From assembly GCA_009693255.1 (NCBI GenBank), contig SHXQ01000004.1, forward strand, positions 1-64,000: a stretch of DNA of 64,000 nt. Direction: 5' to 3'. The position numbers were made by a program, and so were the translations under genes. Below the pieces are notes generated by a model that had not been told where the DNA came from, did no database searches, and saw only the letters and a program-made list of their open reading frames with translations. Below are positions 9,665 through 19,400 of the stretch, one piece after another. How positions within the stretch are numbered: position 1 is the first letter of the stretch; each line of letters opens with the position of its first letter. Source of the DNA: Methylotenera sp. Its GTDB lineage: Bacteria; Pseudomonadota; Gammaproteobacteria; Burkholderiales; Methylophilaceae.

Positions 9665-10510
9665 ATGGCAATCTATGCAATCGGCGATATTCAAGGTTGT
9701 TACCATGCTTTTCAGGCATTGCTAGCACGTATTGAGTTTAATCCAGAAATCGATGAGCTTTGGCTGGTCGGCGATTTAATCAACCGTGGCAATGGCTCAC
9801 TTGAGGTGTTGCGTTGGTGTTATGCACATCAAGATAATTTAAAAGTGGTGTTGGGCAATCATGACTTACATGCTTTAGTTGTGGCGGCGGGTTTTGTTAG
9901 AGCACACAAAGGCGACACTCTAGATGCATTGCTTGAAGCAGATGATAAAGATGAGTTGCTAGCTTGGTTACGCCATCAACGACTGGCTTATCAAGCGGAA
10001 CCAACACCGGGCGAGCACTATTTAATGGTCCATGCTGGCTTACTACCACAATGGACAACGAAACAAACTATGCGCTATGCCGCTGAAGTAGAGGCTGCGC
10101 TACAAGGCGAAAGCCACTTAGATTTTTTAGCGCATATGTATGGTAACTTGCCCAATTGTTGGCATGATGACTTAACTGGCATTGACAGGCTACGGGTGAT
10201 TACCAACGCCATGACGCGATTACGCGTATGTACTTTACAAGGTAAAATGGAGTTTCAGTTCAAGGGGGAATTAGCCGATGTACCCCAAGACTTTACTCCT
10301 TGGTTTGATGTACCTAATCGTGCAGCGCAAGATGTACAAGTGATTTTTGGCCATTGGTCTGCAGTGGGACTGCAACAAAGATCCAATGTCTATGCGCTCG
10401 ATACCGGCTGTTTATGGGGCAGACAACTGACGGCGATGAACCTACAGACAAAAGAAATCATGCAAGTGCAGTCGCACCCGCTGGATAAGCCCCTCAAATT
10501 AAAGGGCTAA
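9665..10510 (+). CDS. apaH: Symmetrical bis(5'-nucleosyl)-tetraphosphatase ApaH
   Basis: AIGDIQGCYHAFQALL, GDLINRGNGSLEVLRW, LGNHDLHAL metallophosphatase motifs. Confidence 0.97.
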   Translation: MAIYAIGDIQGCYHAFQALLARIEFNPEIDELWLVGDLINRGNGSLEVLRWCYAHQDNLKVVLGNHDLHALVVAAGFVRAHKGDTLDALLEADDKDELLAWLRHQRLAYQAEPTPGEHYLMVHAGLLPQWTTKQTMRYAAEVEAALQGESHLDFLAHMYGNLPNCWHDDLTGIDRLRVITNAMTRLRVCTLQGKMEFQFKGELADVPQDFTPWFDVPNRAAQDVQVIFGHWSAVGLQQRSNVYALDTGCLWGRQLTAMNLQTKEIMQVQSHPLDKPLKLKG

Positions 10511-11299
10511 TTTTTTAGTAATGAGCGATTGAATGTATCGCGTTAAGTCACGGCGGTTTTTATCTTGATCGGCTAATTCAGCCGTAACAATTGGCGCCAA
10601 AAAATGTAGTTCAATGACAGGGTTTTTTTGTAATAGCACTTGTTGTATTGACTGCGCCATCGTTGTATCACCAGCATAAGCCACTTCGGTATTGATGCTG
10701 CCATCTGTACGCGGATAGCGAATGGCAACCGGCCAAATGATCGAGTGTGCGTCTATGGCAGACTGAATCACACTGCCTTTGAAGGGCATGATTGCAGTGC
10801 CGTCGGTGGTGGTGCCTTCTGGAAACAGACACAGGTTGTCACCGGCTTTTAAACTGCGTGTAGTGATGTCGACAATGCGTGTTGCATGATGTCGTTTGCC
10901 ACGCTCTAGAAAGATTGCATTGCCTTTGCTGACGAGGTAACCAAACACGGGCCAACTTTTAATGTCGGATTTAGCGAGAAAAGTGAGCGGTAAAATACTG
11001 TTGATAGCATGAATATCGACCCACGAAATATGGTTGGCGATAATCATGTGGTTACTTGCCGTTTTGTATGATGGCGGACTGTGACCCAAGCTAATCACGC
11101 TGACGTTAAAAATATCCAGTAAATGTGTACACCACCATTTAATGAGGCCTAATTTGAAATGCTTGGTGCCCACAGGAAACATTAAAGTTACGACAAACAA
11201 CCCAAATAAGGTATGCGCAGCCACGCGACTAATTCTAAAGTAGCGCGTGGCTTGGTTGGTACGTATATTATTTTTGTTAACTAATGGCAAAGTGTCCAT
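10499..11299 (-). CDS. 1-acylglycerol-3-phosphate acyltransferase-family protein (candidate OlsA, lyso-ornithine lipid acyltransferase)
   Basis: PlsC motifs NHISWVDIHAI and FPEGTTTDG; downstream of an OlsB-like gene. Confidence 0.85.
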   Translation of the reverse strand: MDTLPLVNKNNIRTNQATRYFRISRVAAHTLFGLFVVTLMFPVGTKHFKLGLIKWWCTHLLDIFNVSVISLGHSPPSYKTASNHMIIANHISWVDIHAINSILPLTFLAKSDIKSWPVFGYLVSKGNAIFLERGKRHHATRIVDITTRSLKAGDNLCLFPEGTTTDGTAIMPFKGSVIQSAIDAHSIIWPVAIRYPRTDGSINTEVAYAGDTTMAQSIQQVLLQKNPVIELHFLAPIVTAELADQDKNRRDLTRYIQSLITKKLAL

Positions 11300-11331
11300 C
11301 GATACAGCGCATGCTCTCAGAAATAATCTGC

Positions 11332-12120
11332 TTATTTAAAAAAGTGTGCAGTGTATCTGGGGTTGATTCTAGATAGCGGTAACATTACCAGCATATCGGC
11401 CGTGTTGAAATAGGGATCCCATGCAGGTTCACCACAAATATAGGCGCCAAGACGTAAATAACCCTTAATTAAAGGCGGGCAGGCTACCTGCATATCGGTG
11501 CGTAGCGTGTCGTTGAGTAATGGATTGCGCGGAAAAACACGGTATTCAAGGGGAGATAAATAATCCTCTGCTAATCTGCGATACAAGCTTGCTGCGGCAT
11601 GGCCACCGTCAGACATACTCACGCTACCGCAACCTATCATGTATTCGTAGTTGTGAATTTGCATGTATTTAGCCAACCCAGCCCACAGCATAGTAATGGT
11701 GCCGCCATTACGGTAATTTTGGTGTACACAAGCACGGCCAACTTCTACGGTGCGGTCAAACAGATGCGTTAACCGGCTTAAATCAAACTCGCCAGCAGAG
11801 TAGTAACCGCCCGCTTCATTGGCGCTTGATGGGCTTAAAATGCGGTAGGTGCCTATCACTTGATTGGTATTGCTATCACGCACAATCAGGTGATCGCAAT
11901 ATTGATCAAAGCCATCAACATCCAAGGCGCCGGTGCCTAAAAGTTGCGCGCCCATTTCTACAGCAAATACTTTGTAGCGTAAGCGTTGCGCTTCTTCAAT
12001 TTCAACTTGGGTGCGTGCCAGACTAATGCTTAGGCGTCTTTGGTCGGGTACGGATAGGTCAAGGTGCTTACGGTTGTGTTCAATTGTATCACTGGTTGAT
12101 AGCAACTTTTTGCTTAACAT
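11332..12120 (-). CDS. GNAT-family ornithine-acyl-ACP N-acyltransferase-like protein (candidate OlsB)
   Basis: VEVGRACVHQNYRNGGTITMLWAGLAKYM, GCGSVSMSDGGHAAASLYRRL typical of OlsB/hemolysin-like family. Confidence 0.85.
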   Translation of the reverse strand: MLSKKLLSTSDTIEHNRKHLDLSVPDQRRLSISLARTQVEIEEAQRLRYKVFAVEMGAQLLGTGALDVDGFDQYCDHLIVRDSNTNQVIGTYRILSPSSANEAGGYYSAGEFDLSRLTHLFDRTVEVGRACVHQNYRNGGTITMLWAGLAKYMQIHNYEYMIGCGSVSMSDGGHAAASLYRRLAEDYLSPLEYRVFPRNPLLNDTLRTDMQVACPPLIKGYLRLGAYICGEPAWDPYFNTADMLVMLPLSRINPRYTAHFFK

Positions 12121-12167
12121 TGGATATCTCCTTTTAAATTAAGGAGACTTTAATGATTCAACATTAA

Positions 12168-12213
12168 ATTATAGTGACAGAAATATGACTGTTTATTGAC
12201 AGTATTTTTACAG
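12168..12213 (-). promoter_or_regulatory. Pho-box array (four 7-mers at 11-bp spacing) plus TATAAT -10 upstream of the olsBA-like operon
   Basis: Plus strand: attata-GTGACAG-aaat-ATGACTG-ttta-TTGACAG-tatt-TTTACAG; minus strand toward olsB: CTGTAAA aata CTGTCAA taaa CAGTCAT attt CTGTCAC TATAAT. Confidence 0.8.
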
Positions 12214-12300
12214 TAGGCTGAAATTTACAAGGTCAGCCCCAGAATGTTGTGGTTAACCTCTCTGGTGTTAAGCGCCTTAGGTTAGCTGTGGTAAATGCAT

Positions 12301-12753
12301 TTAATGCGATACGCGTGTTGTGCCGCCACTTTCTATTAAACGGACTTTATCGCCGGCTTTAAATTGCTCGTCAGCCTCTTGTACGATGGCAACTAAAGCA
12401 CCACCATCAACTTTCACGGTGATTTCTAAGGCGTCTTTGCGCGTTAGTCCTTCTTCAAGGGCTGAGCCCGCCAGCCCACCCACTACAGCGCCTATCACGG
12501 CGCCAACGATATTGCCATCACCATTGCCAAGCGAGCTGCCCGCAACGCCGCCAACAGCTGCACCTGCTACTGTGCCTATCGGTGTTTTAGTGCCTTCAAG
12601 TTTTACTTGGCGCACACTTTCTACTACGCCTGTTTTAACGGTTTGCACTCTGCGCGCTTCATCGCGACTGTAAACGGCGCCAGAGTTAGAGCTGGCGCAA
12701 GCGCCGAGCACTAAGCTGAGTAAGCCTATGGTCAATAATTGTGTCGTTTTCAT
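12301..12753 (-). CDS. Glycine-zipper 2TM outer-membrane lipoprotein (SlyB/Pcp family)
   Basis: Lipobox LGAC; GTVAGAAVGGVAGSSLGNGDGNIVGAVIGAVVGGLAGSALEE. Confidence 0.9.
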   Translation of the reverse strand: MKTTQLLTIGLLSLVLGACASSNSGAVYSRDEARRVQTVKTGVVESVRQVKLEGTKTPIGTVAGAAVGGVAGSSLGNGDGNIVGAVIGAVVGGLAGSALEEGLTRKDALEITVKVDGGALVAIVQEADEQFKAGDKVRLIESGGTTRVSH

Positions 12754-12802
12754 TTGATTATCCTTTAAAAAAGGTATCTTTAATTAAGCTTTAAATGCGG
12801 AC

Positions 12803-13744
12803 TTATTCAACTTTAGTTTCATTCACTAGGGCTTGTGTGTAAATGGCTTCTATCTCAGCACGGGTCGGTTTATGGTTTTGGCCGCCACGACTTTCAATTT
12901 TAATCGCGCCCATGGTTGACGCTAATCTTCCGCAGGTTGGCCAATCCCAACCTTTGCTTATGCCGTAAAGTAAGCCAGCACGGTAAGCATCACCACAACC
13001 GGTAGGGTCAACGATGCTCATGGCTTTAACGCAGGGAATATCAAAGCGTTGACCATCGGCATAAATTTGCGAGCCAGAGCCGCCCAGCGTAACGATGAGT
13101 GCTTTTACTTTCAGCGCCAGTTGATCTAACGATAAGCCAGTTTTGTCTTGAATAATTTGTGATTCATAGTCATTGACGGCTAAGTAATCAGCCATGTCAA
13201 TGAATTGCAGCAACTCTTCACCATTAAACATAGGCAGACCTTGGCCAGGATCAAACAAAAATGGAATGCCCGTATCAAAACATTCGCGTGCATGTTGAAA
13301 CATGCCATCACGACCATCAGGTGCAATAATTGCCAATGTGACATTGGCAGCATCATTGACACTGTTCTGATGTGAGGCGATCATCGCGCCAGGGTGGAAG
13401 GCGGTAATTTGGTTATCATCAATATCAGTGGTGATAAATGCTTGTGCAGTAAAGCTGTTGGGGATAGTTTTGATATGGGCTGCATTTAGATTGTTATGCT
13501 TAATCCACTTTGAGTAGGTAGAAAAATCTTCACCCACGGTGGCCATAATCAATGGATTACCTTCCAGTAATTGCAAATTATAAGCAATGTTGCCCGCGGT
13601 GCCACCAAACTCACGGCGCATTTCTGGCACATAAAATGCCACACTTAGGGTGTGAATTTTATCCGGCAGAATATGGTTTTTGAATTGATCTTGAAACACC
13701 ATAATGGTGTCGAAGGCGAGTGAGCCGCAAATAAGGGTATGCAT
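12803..13744 (-). CDS. PfkB-family carbohydrate/nucleoside kinase
   Basis: GGTAGNIAYNLQLL and SIVDPTGCGDAYRAGLLYG PfkB signatures. Confidence 0.92.
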   Translation of the reverse strand: MHTLICGSLAFDTIMVFQDQFKNHILPDKIHTLSVAFYVPEMRREFGGTAGNIAYNLQLLEGNPLIMATVGEDFSTYSKWIKHNNLNAAHIKTIPNSFTAQAFITTDIDDNQITAFHPGAMIASHQNSVNDAANVTLAIIAPDGRDGMFQHARECFDTGIPFLFDPGQGLPMFNGEELLQFIDMADYLAVNDYESQIIQDKTGLSLDQLALKVKALIVTLGGSGSQIYADGQRFDIPCVKAMSIVDPTGCGDAYRAGLLYGISKGWDWPTCGRLASTMGAIKIESRGGQNHKPTRAEIEAIYTQALVNETKVE

Positions 13745-13831
13745 GAGAGCTAGGCTAGGGGTTAAAAGAACATTATCTTATTTTTTGCCTATGGCAGGCA
13801 AGTAACTTAGAGGCAAATTTGCGGGTTGAGT

Positions 13832-14395
13832 TTATTGCGTTGGTGCGCCGTCAATCAATATTTTGGCGGCTTTTTTTGCATAAGTCATGGCGCCAGAACC
13901 GCGCTTCATTTGCTCGGCTTGTACTGCACCTTCAAATAACAAGGAAAGTTGTAGGGCTAAACCATCCGCATCTTGGATGTGGGCTTCGCTTGCTAAGTTG
14001 CTGATATATTGCCTAAATTGGCGTGATTGCTTAGACGATAATTGATGCACGGGGTTATCTTCATTGGGAAACTCGGCAGAGGCTTTAATAAATCCCATGC
14101 CAATAAAGTCGGGCGAGGTGACCCATTCTTCAATGAAGTCAAAAAGCTTTTGTATTTTGTCGCTAGGTTTTTTGGCTTGGCTATTAAGCTTATCGTTCAA
14201 CCAATTTTGAAAATCTTGATGGCTATGGGTGAGCACCTCAAGAATCAGTAATTCTTTACTACGAAAGTATTTGTAGAGCGTCATCTTGGTGGTGCCAGCT
14301 ACCGCAACAATGGTGTCGACACCGGTCGAGTTAATCCCTTGTGTTTGGAATAAAGTGGTGGCAGTTGCCAGTATTTTTGCACGTAGGATAGACAT
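13832..14395 (-). CDS. TetR/AcrR-family transcriptional regulator
   Basis: N-terminal HTH ILATATTLFQTQGINSTGVDTIVAVAGTTKMTLYKYFRSKELL. Confidence 0.95.
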   Translation of the reverse strand: MSILRAKILATATTLFQTQGINSTGVDTIVAVAGTTKMTLYKYFRSKELLILEVLTHSHQDFQNWLNDKLNSQAKKPSDKIQKLFDFIEEWVTSPDFIGMGFIKASAEFPNEDNPVHQLSSKQSRQFRQYISNLASEAHIQDADGLALQLSLLFEGAVQAEQMKRGSGAMTYAKKAAKILIDGAPTQ

Positions 14396-14412
14396 GGTTT
14401 TATTATACTAAT

Positions 14413-14422
14413 CTGTATACAG
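14413..14422. promoter_or_regulatory. Palindrome upstream of the TetR gene (candidate autoregulatory operator)
   Basis: Perfect ctgtatacag nested in tatac-taatct-gtata, 18-27 bp from the tetR start codon. Confidence 0.35.
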
Positions 14423-14444
14423 GCTTGCAATCATTATTTTTTGG

Positions 14445-15221
14445 CTAATTTTTAGAATTAGCCATTAACATAGGGGTGAAATTGCAGCGCACTTTTTCTA
14501 GATAACTATTCGCCGTCGCTAAATCACTGAGATTGGTCGGTAGTTTGCCACCCACGACATTCTCTAAATAAATCGTTTTATCTTTGTCTGGAATTTGCAG
14601 TGCTTCTAGAAATTGGCAAGTGCCATTGCGCATTTGTTCATATTTGGCATACATGGTGGATGCATCTTGCGCGCTCAAGTTTTTGCTGTTTAGTGGCGCT
14701 GTAACTGCTACTGATCTTATATAGCCGCCACGGCCGGTATTCGCCCATGTGGTTTTTTGAGGATTGTTTTGCGTGAGTATCGGCAACAAGGCCATGCCGA
14801 TGCCAATAAGTAAGACTAAACTTGCCGCAATGCCGTAAATGGAAGATTGCGTGCGGAAGGTTTTTAACAGGCACCATTGTTTTTGCGTTTGCGTCAAAAT
14901 TAGCGCATTTGCCGCTTTTTTTGCATGCGCTAAACTTCCGCCCCCGGGATGATCAATCTCTTGTTGGGCGGCGTTAAGTGCAATGAACACAATATGCTCA
15001 GCCAGCACGGTTGGCTGGCTCGCCCCCAATGCAGTCGCCTGCTTGGCACAATAGCTAATCAGTTGCAGCTTGGGCGTGGTGTGCGGTGTCATTTTCACCT
15101 GAATTTCAGGTGCGGCTAACCAGTCCTCCAAAATGTCGAATAGGCTGAGTATCCGACCTTGTGGCGTGTTGCTAGATTTCTCCAGCATATTAATGAGCCA
15201 TTGAGAATCAAAGATATCCAT
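14445..15221 (-). CDS. Single-TM protein with an N-terminal TetR C-terminal-like domain and no HTH
   Basis: ILSLFDILEDWLAAPEI...GGSLAHAKKAANALI parallels adjacent TetR IQKLFDFIEEWVTSPDF...GSGAMTYAKKAAKILI; then TM SIYGIAASLVLLIGIGMALLPIL and an extracytoplasmic tail. Confidence 0.75.
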   Translation of the reverse strand: MDIFDSQWLINMLEKSSNTPQGRILSLFDILEDWLAAPEIQVKMTPHTTPKLQLISYCAKQATALGASQPTVLAEHIVFIALNAAQQEIDHPGGGSLAHAKKAANALILTQTQKQWCLLKTFRTQSSIYGIAASLVLLIGIGMALLPILTQNNPQKTTWANTGRGGYIRSVAVTAPLNSKNLSAQDASTMYAKYEQMRNGTCQFLEALQIPDKDKTIYLENVVGGKLPTNLSDLATANSYLEKVRCNFTPMLMANSKN

Positions 15222-15248
15222 ATCATTAAATGTTGGCTAGGTCTGCGC

Positions 15249-15659
15249 TTAGAAAGGCTTAACAACAACCAGTATGACAACAATGCTGAGTACCATGACC
15301 GGCAGTTCATTAAACCAGCGGTACCATACGTGGCTACGCTGATTTCTATCGTGTTTGAAGTCATTGACCAGTTTTCCGCAATAAAAATGATAACCAATGA
15401 GCACGGCAACAAGTGTTAATTTTGGGTGCATCCAACGACCAGAAATACCATAGCCAAGCCACAACCAAAGCCCGAATACAAGGGCTAATATAGCCAGTGG
15501 CAACATAAAGCAGTATAGTTTTTGCTCCATTAGTTTTAGCCGGTCAGAGGTGGCAGTGTCCGTTACCATGGCGTGATTGACTAACAATCTGGGCAAGTAA
15601 AATAGCCCAGCAAACCAGCTGGTCACAAAAATAATATGTAGTGATTTAATCCAAAGCAT
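15249..15659 (-). CDS. hemJ: HemJ-like protoporphyrinogen oxidase family membrane protein
   Basis: LWIKSLHIIFVTSWFAGLFYLPRLLVNH, GRWMHPKLTLVAVLIGYHF, WYRWFNELPVMVLSIVVILVVVKPF. Confidence 0.9.
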   Translation of the reverse strand: MLWIKSLHIIFVTSWFAGLFYLPRLLVNHAMVTDTATSDRLKLMEQKLYCFMLPLAILALVFGLWLWLGYGISGRWMHPKLTLVAVLIGYHFYCGKLVNDFKHDRNQRSHVWYRWFNELPVMVLSIVVILVVVKPF

Positions 15660-15680
15660 TATTGAGCGTCTCCGTTTTGA

Positions 15681-16178
15681 TCAGCGCAGCGCAGCGCTGA
15701 GCAATTGATCTAATTTAACAAAATCTAATGCCCCTACCGAGCGTTGCAAAAGCTTACCTTGTTTATCGTAAATAAACAGTGTTGGCGTTAAATTTACCCC
15801 GCCGAATTTTTCAACCATTTCCGACAATCCATCATGCATCACTGGGAATGGAATCTCTTTTTTGGTCACATAATTAAGCACTTGTGCCGGCGGGTCGTCA
15901 GGCATGGCGATGGCAATTAATTCAAGCCCCTGGGCATGGTAAGCATTATAAATGCGCACTAATTCCGGCATCTCCTTAATGCAACTCAGGCAATCAGTAG
16001 CCCAAAAATTTACCAACAGCACTTTGCTTTTTAAGTCTGCCGCAGCAATTTTTTTGCCGCTGAGCGTGGTAAAAACAACATGAGGTAAATTATTTTTAGC
16101 CTGCAGTTGAATAGCAAAAAATGCCAGTAAGCCAATAATAACTATTGCTAACAGTGTTTTTTTCAGAGAATCAGACAT
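15681..16178 (-). CDS. TlpA-like membrane-anchored thioredoxin
   Basis: LVNFWATDCLSCIKEMPELVRIY (CxxC) with N-terminal TM. Confidence 0.9.
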   Translation of the reverse strand: MSDSLKKTLLAIVIIGLLAFFAIQLQAKNNLPHVVFTTLSGKKIAAADLKSKVLLVNFWATDCLSCIKEMPELVRIYNAYHAQGLELIAIAMPDDPPAQVLNYVTKKEIPFPVMHDGLSEMVEKFGGVNLTPTLFIYDKQGKLLQRSVGALDFVKLDQLLSAALR

Positions 16179-16204
16179 CTGTGCAGTGTATCGCGTTCAA
16201 TTGA

Positions 16205-16336
16205 TTAGTCTATCAATTTCATTAACCAGCCCATTGATTTTTTTAGGTTTGGTGTCGCCAATGAGGCATGCATGATGGGCATGACTAGGTTTGCAGAGTT
16301 GGCAAGGGCTGCGAAAGTATTTTTGTCAGTAACCAT
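16205..16336 (-). CDS. Possible 43-aa small ORF (uncertain)
   Basis: MVTDKNTFAALANSANLVMPIMHASLATPNLKKSMGWLMKLID*, in the gap between tlpA-like and FAD-oxidase genes; below ORF-track cutoff. Confidence 0.25.
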   Translation of the reverse strand: MVTDKNTFAALANSANLVMPIMHASLATPNLKKSMGWLMKLID

Positions 16337-16417
16337 AAAGCTATTGCGCTTATTTGTAGGGTTTCATCATGTTATAATCTGACCATCAATAGTTAAGCTA
16401 TTTATCAAAACAAGAAA

Positions 16418-19400
16418 ATGAACGCACCTCTACCTAGCGATATTCAGAACGCAGAGTCGATACCTGCTTCGCGCTTGCGCGAAATTCCTTACAATTACAC
16501 CTCATTTTCAGACCGTGAAATCGTCATCCGCTTCTTAGGGGAAGATATTTGGCAGGCGTTAAATGAATTGCGCAGTGAGCGTAAAACGGGTCGTAGTGCA
16601 CGCATGTTGTTTGAGGTGTTGGGTGATTTGTGGGTGGTCTCTAGGAACCCTTACTTGCAAGATGATTTGCTGGGAAATCCAAAGCGCCGCAAAGCTTTAA
16701 TTGACGCCTTGCAGCATCGTATTGCCGCCATTGACGAGCGTAATGCGGGCGGTACGTCTAATGCAAAAGTACAGAAAATGGTGGTCGCTGCCCAGCAGGC
16801 GGTGGATAAATTTGCCGAAGATTTCCGTCAAACTTATGATTTGCGTAAGAAAGCATTGAGTAAGTTAAGCAAAATTACCCGAAAAGATAACGTGCAGTTT
16901 GATGGATTAGCCAGAGTTTCGCACGTGACTGATGCAACCGACTGGCGTGTTGAATATCCGTTTGTGGTGCTGAACCCCGATAATGAAAAAGAAATTGCCG
17001 CATTGGTGCGTGCCTGTATTGAGTTAGGGCTCACTGTGATTCCGCGTGGTGGTGGTACCGGCTATACCGGTGGAGCGATCCCGCTCACGCCTATGTCGGC
17101 TGTAATTAACACCGAAAAGTTAGATCGACATACCGGCGTACAAATGCGCACACTGCCTGGCGTGGCTAGGCAAGTGGCCACCATTGAATGTGGCGCAGGG
17201 GTAGTGACGCGTCGTGCAATGGAAGCGGCAAGCGATGCTGGTTTAGAGTTTGCTTGCGATCCAACTAGCGCTGATGCGAGTTGTATTGGTGGTAACGTGG
17301 CCATGAATGCCGGCGGCAAAAAAGCCGTGCTATGGGGTACTGCCCTAGATAATCTCGCCTCTTGGCGCATGGTGACGCCAGATGCACAGTGGCTTGAAGT
17401 CGAACGCTTAGATCACAACTTGGGAAAAATTCATGATATAGCGATGGCGCGCTTTAAAATAAGCCGTTACGACATGGATATGAAAACCTTGTTAGGTGAG
17501 CCCGAAATATTAGAAATTGCTGGGCCGAGCTTTCGTAAAGTCGGCTTAGGTAAAGATGTCACGGATAAATTTCTATCTGGCTTACCTGGCATACAAAAAG
17601 AGGGCTGTGATGGCTTAATTACCAGCGCTACCTTTATTCTGCACCGCATGCCTAAGCATGTGCGTACGGTTGCATTAGAGTTTTTTGGTAATGTTTCACG
17701 CGCGGTGCCCGCCATCGTCGAGATAAAAGACTACTTAGATGCCACGGCAAAAAAAGACCCCTTAGTGCTGATGGCAGGCTTAGAGCACATGGATGAGCGC
17801 TATATTAAAGCGGTGGGCTATGCCACTAAAGCGGCACGTCAACAGCGCCCCAAAATGGTATTGATCGCTGATATTGCTTCTGATGATGAAAACGCGGTAG
17901 GCGAAGCTGCGTCGCACATCGTGCGGTTATGTAACGCCCGTGACGGTGAGGGCTTTATTGCGGTGTCGCAAGAGGCGCGCAAAAAATTCTGGTTGGATCG
18001 CGCCCGTACAGCGGCCATTGCCAAACACACCAATGCATTTAAAATCAATGAAGATGTGGTGATTCCATTGCCGCGCTTAGGCGATTATTCTGATGGAATT
18101 GAGCGCATTAATATCGAGCTTTCGATTCAAAATAAACTCAAGTTGCTGGATGCTTTAGAAGTCTTTATGCAGGGCGATTTGCCTTTGCAAGCGGATGAAG
18201 ATGGTAATGCGGATGAGCAAATGGTGAAATCCAAGCAAGCGATGGCGCTACAGCTATTAAGCGAGCTGCGCGCACGTTGGAGTTTAATTTTAAATCATTT
18301 AGATGCCCCAATCTCTGTGCTTGCCTCAAGTCTTGGTGACGCGACCAGTCAACTTAGTCAATACGAGAATGTATTCCGTGCCGTGCAATCTTACGATTTA
18401 CGCATTTCTTGGAAGCGTGAACTTAAGCGGCCAATCGCCGATATTTTTGCTGGGCGCGAGTATCAGAAAATACTTGATCATTGTGATGAGATTCACAAAA
18501 CCGTACTTAAAGGTCGCGTATTCATTGCCTTGCACATGCATGCAGGTGACGGCAATGTGCATACCAACATTCCGGTCAATTCTGATGATTACCAGATGAT
18601 GCACGCCGCACACGACGCTGTGGCGCGGGTTATGGCGCTGGCAAAAGGTTTGGGTGGCGTGATTTCAGGTGAGCATGGTATTGGTATTACCAAAATGGAA
18701 TTTGTGGAGGCCTCTACTATTGAGGCGTTTACTAAGTACAAAAATAAAGTAGACCCCAACGGTCACTTTAATAAAGGTAAGCTATTGGCAGGGTCTGGCC
18801 TAGAAAATGCTTATACCCCCAGCTTTGGCTTACTTGAGCAAGAATCTATCATCATGGAGCAATCTGCCATAGGTGAGATTGCAGACTCGATTAGTGATTG
18901 TTTGCGTTGTGGTAAATGTAAACCGGTGTGTACAACGCATGTGCCACGGGCAAACTTGCTGTATAGCCCGCGCAACAAAATCTTAGGCACATCATTGTTG
19001 ATTGAAGCCTTTTTATATGAAGAGCAAACGCGGCGCGGCATTTCGCTCAAACATTTTGATGAGTTTAATGATGTCGCCGATCATTGTACGGTCTGTCATA
19101 AATGCCTAAATCCGTGCCCGGTGGATATTGATTTTGGTGATGTTTCTGTTGCCATGCGTAATTTTTTACGCGAGCAAGGTAAAAAACAATTCAACCCAGG
19201 CACGGCGTTGGGGATGGCTTTTTTGAATGCAACTGACCCTGCAACGATAAAGCTACTTCGCACTTTCATGGTTGGCATTGGCTATAAAGCGCAAGGTTTT
19301 GCACACAGTTTGGCTAAAAAGTTTGGCTTGCTAAAAGATAAAATTAGACCGCCGGCAACCGTAGGTAAACCTAATATTCAAGCGCAGGTCATTCATTTCA

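Noticed and set aside
12301-12753. Glycine repeats in the 2TM lipoprotein as tandem-repeat DNA
   Set aside because: Explained by the glycine-zipper protein family; not a DNA-level tandem repeat.
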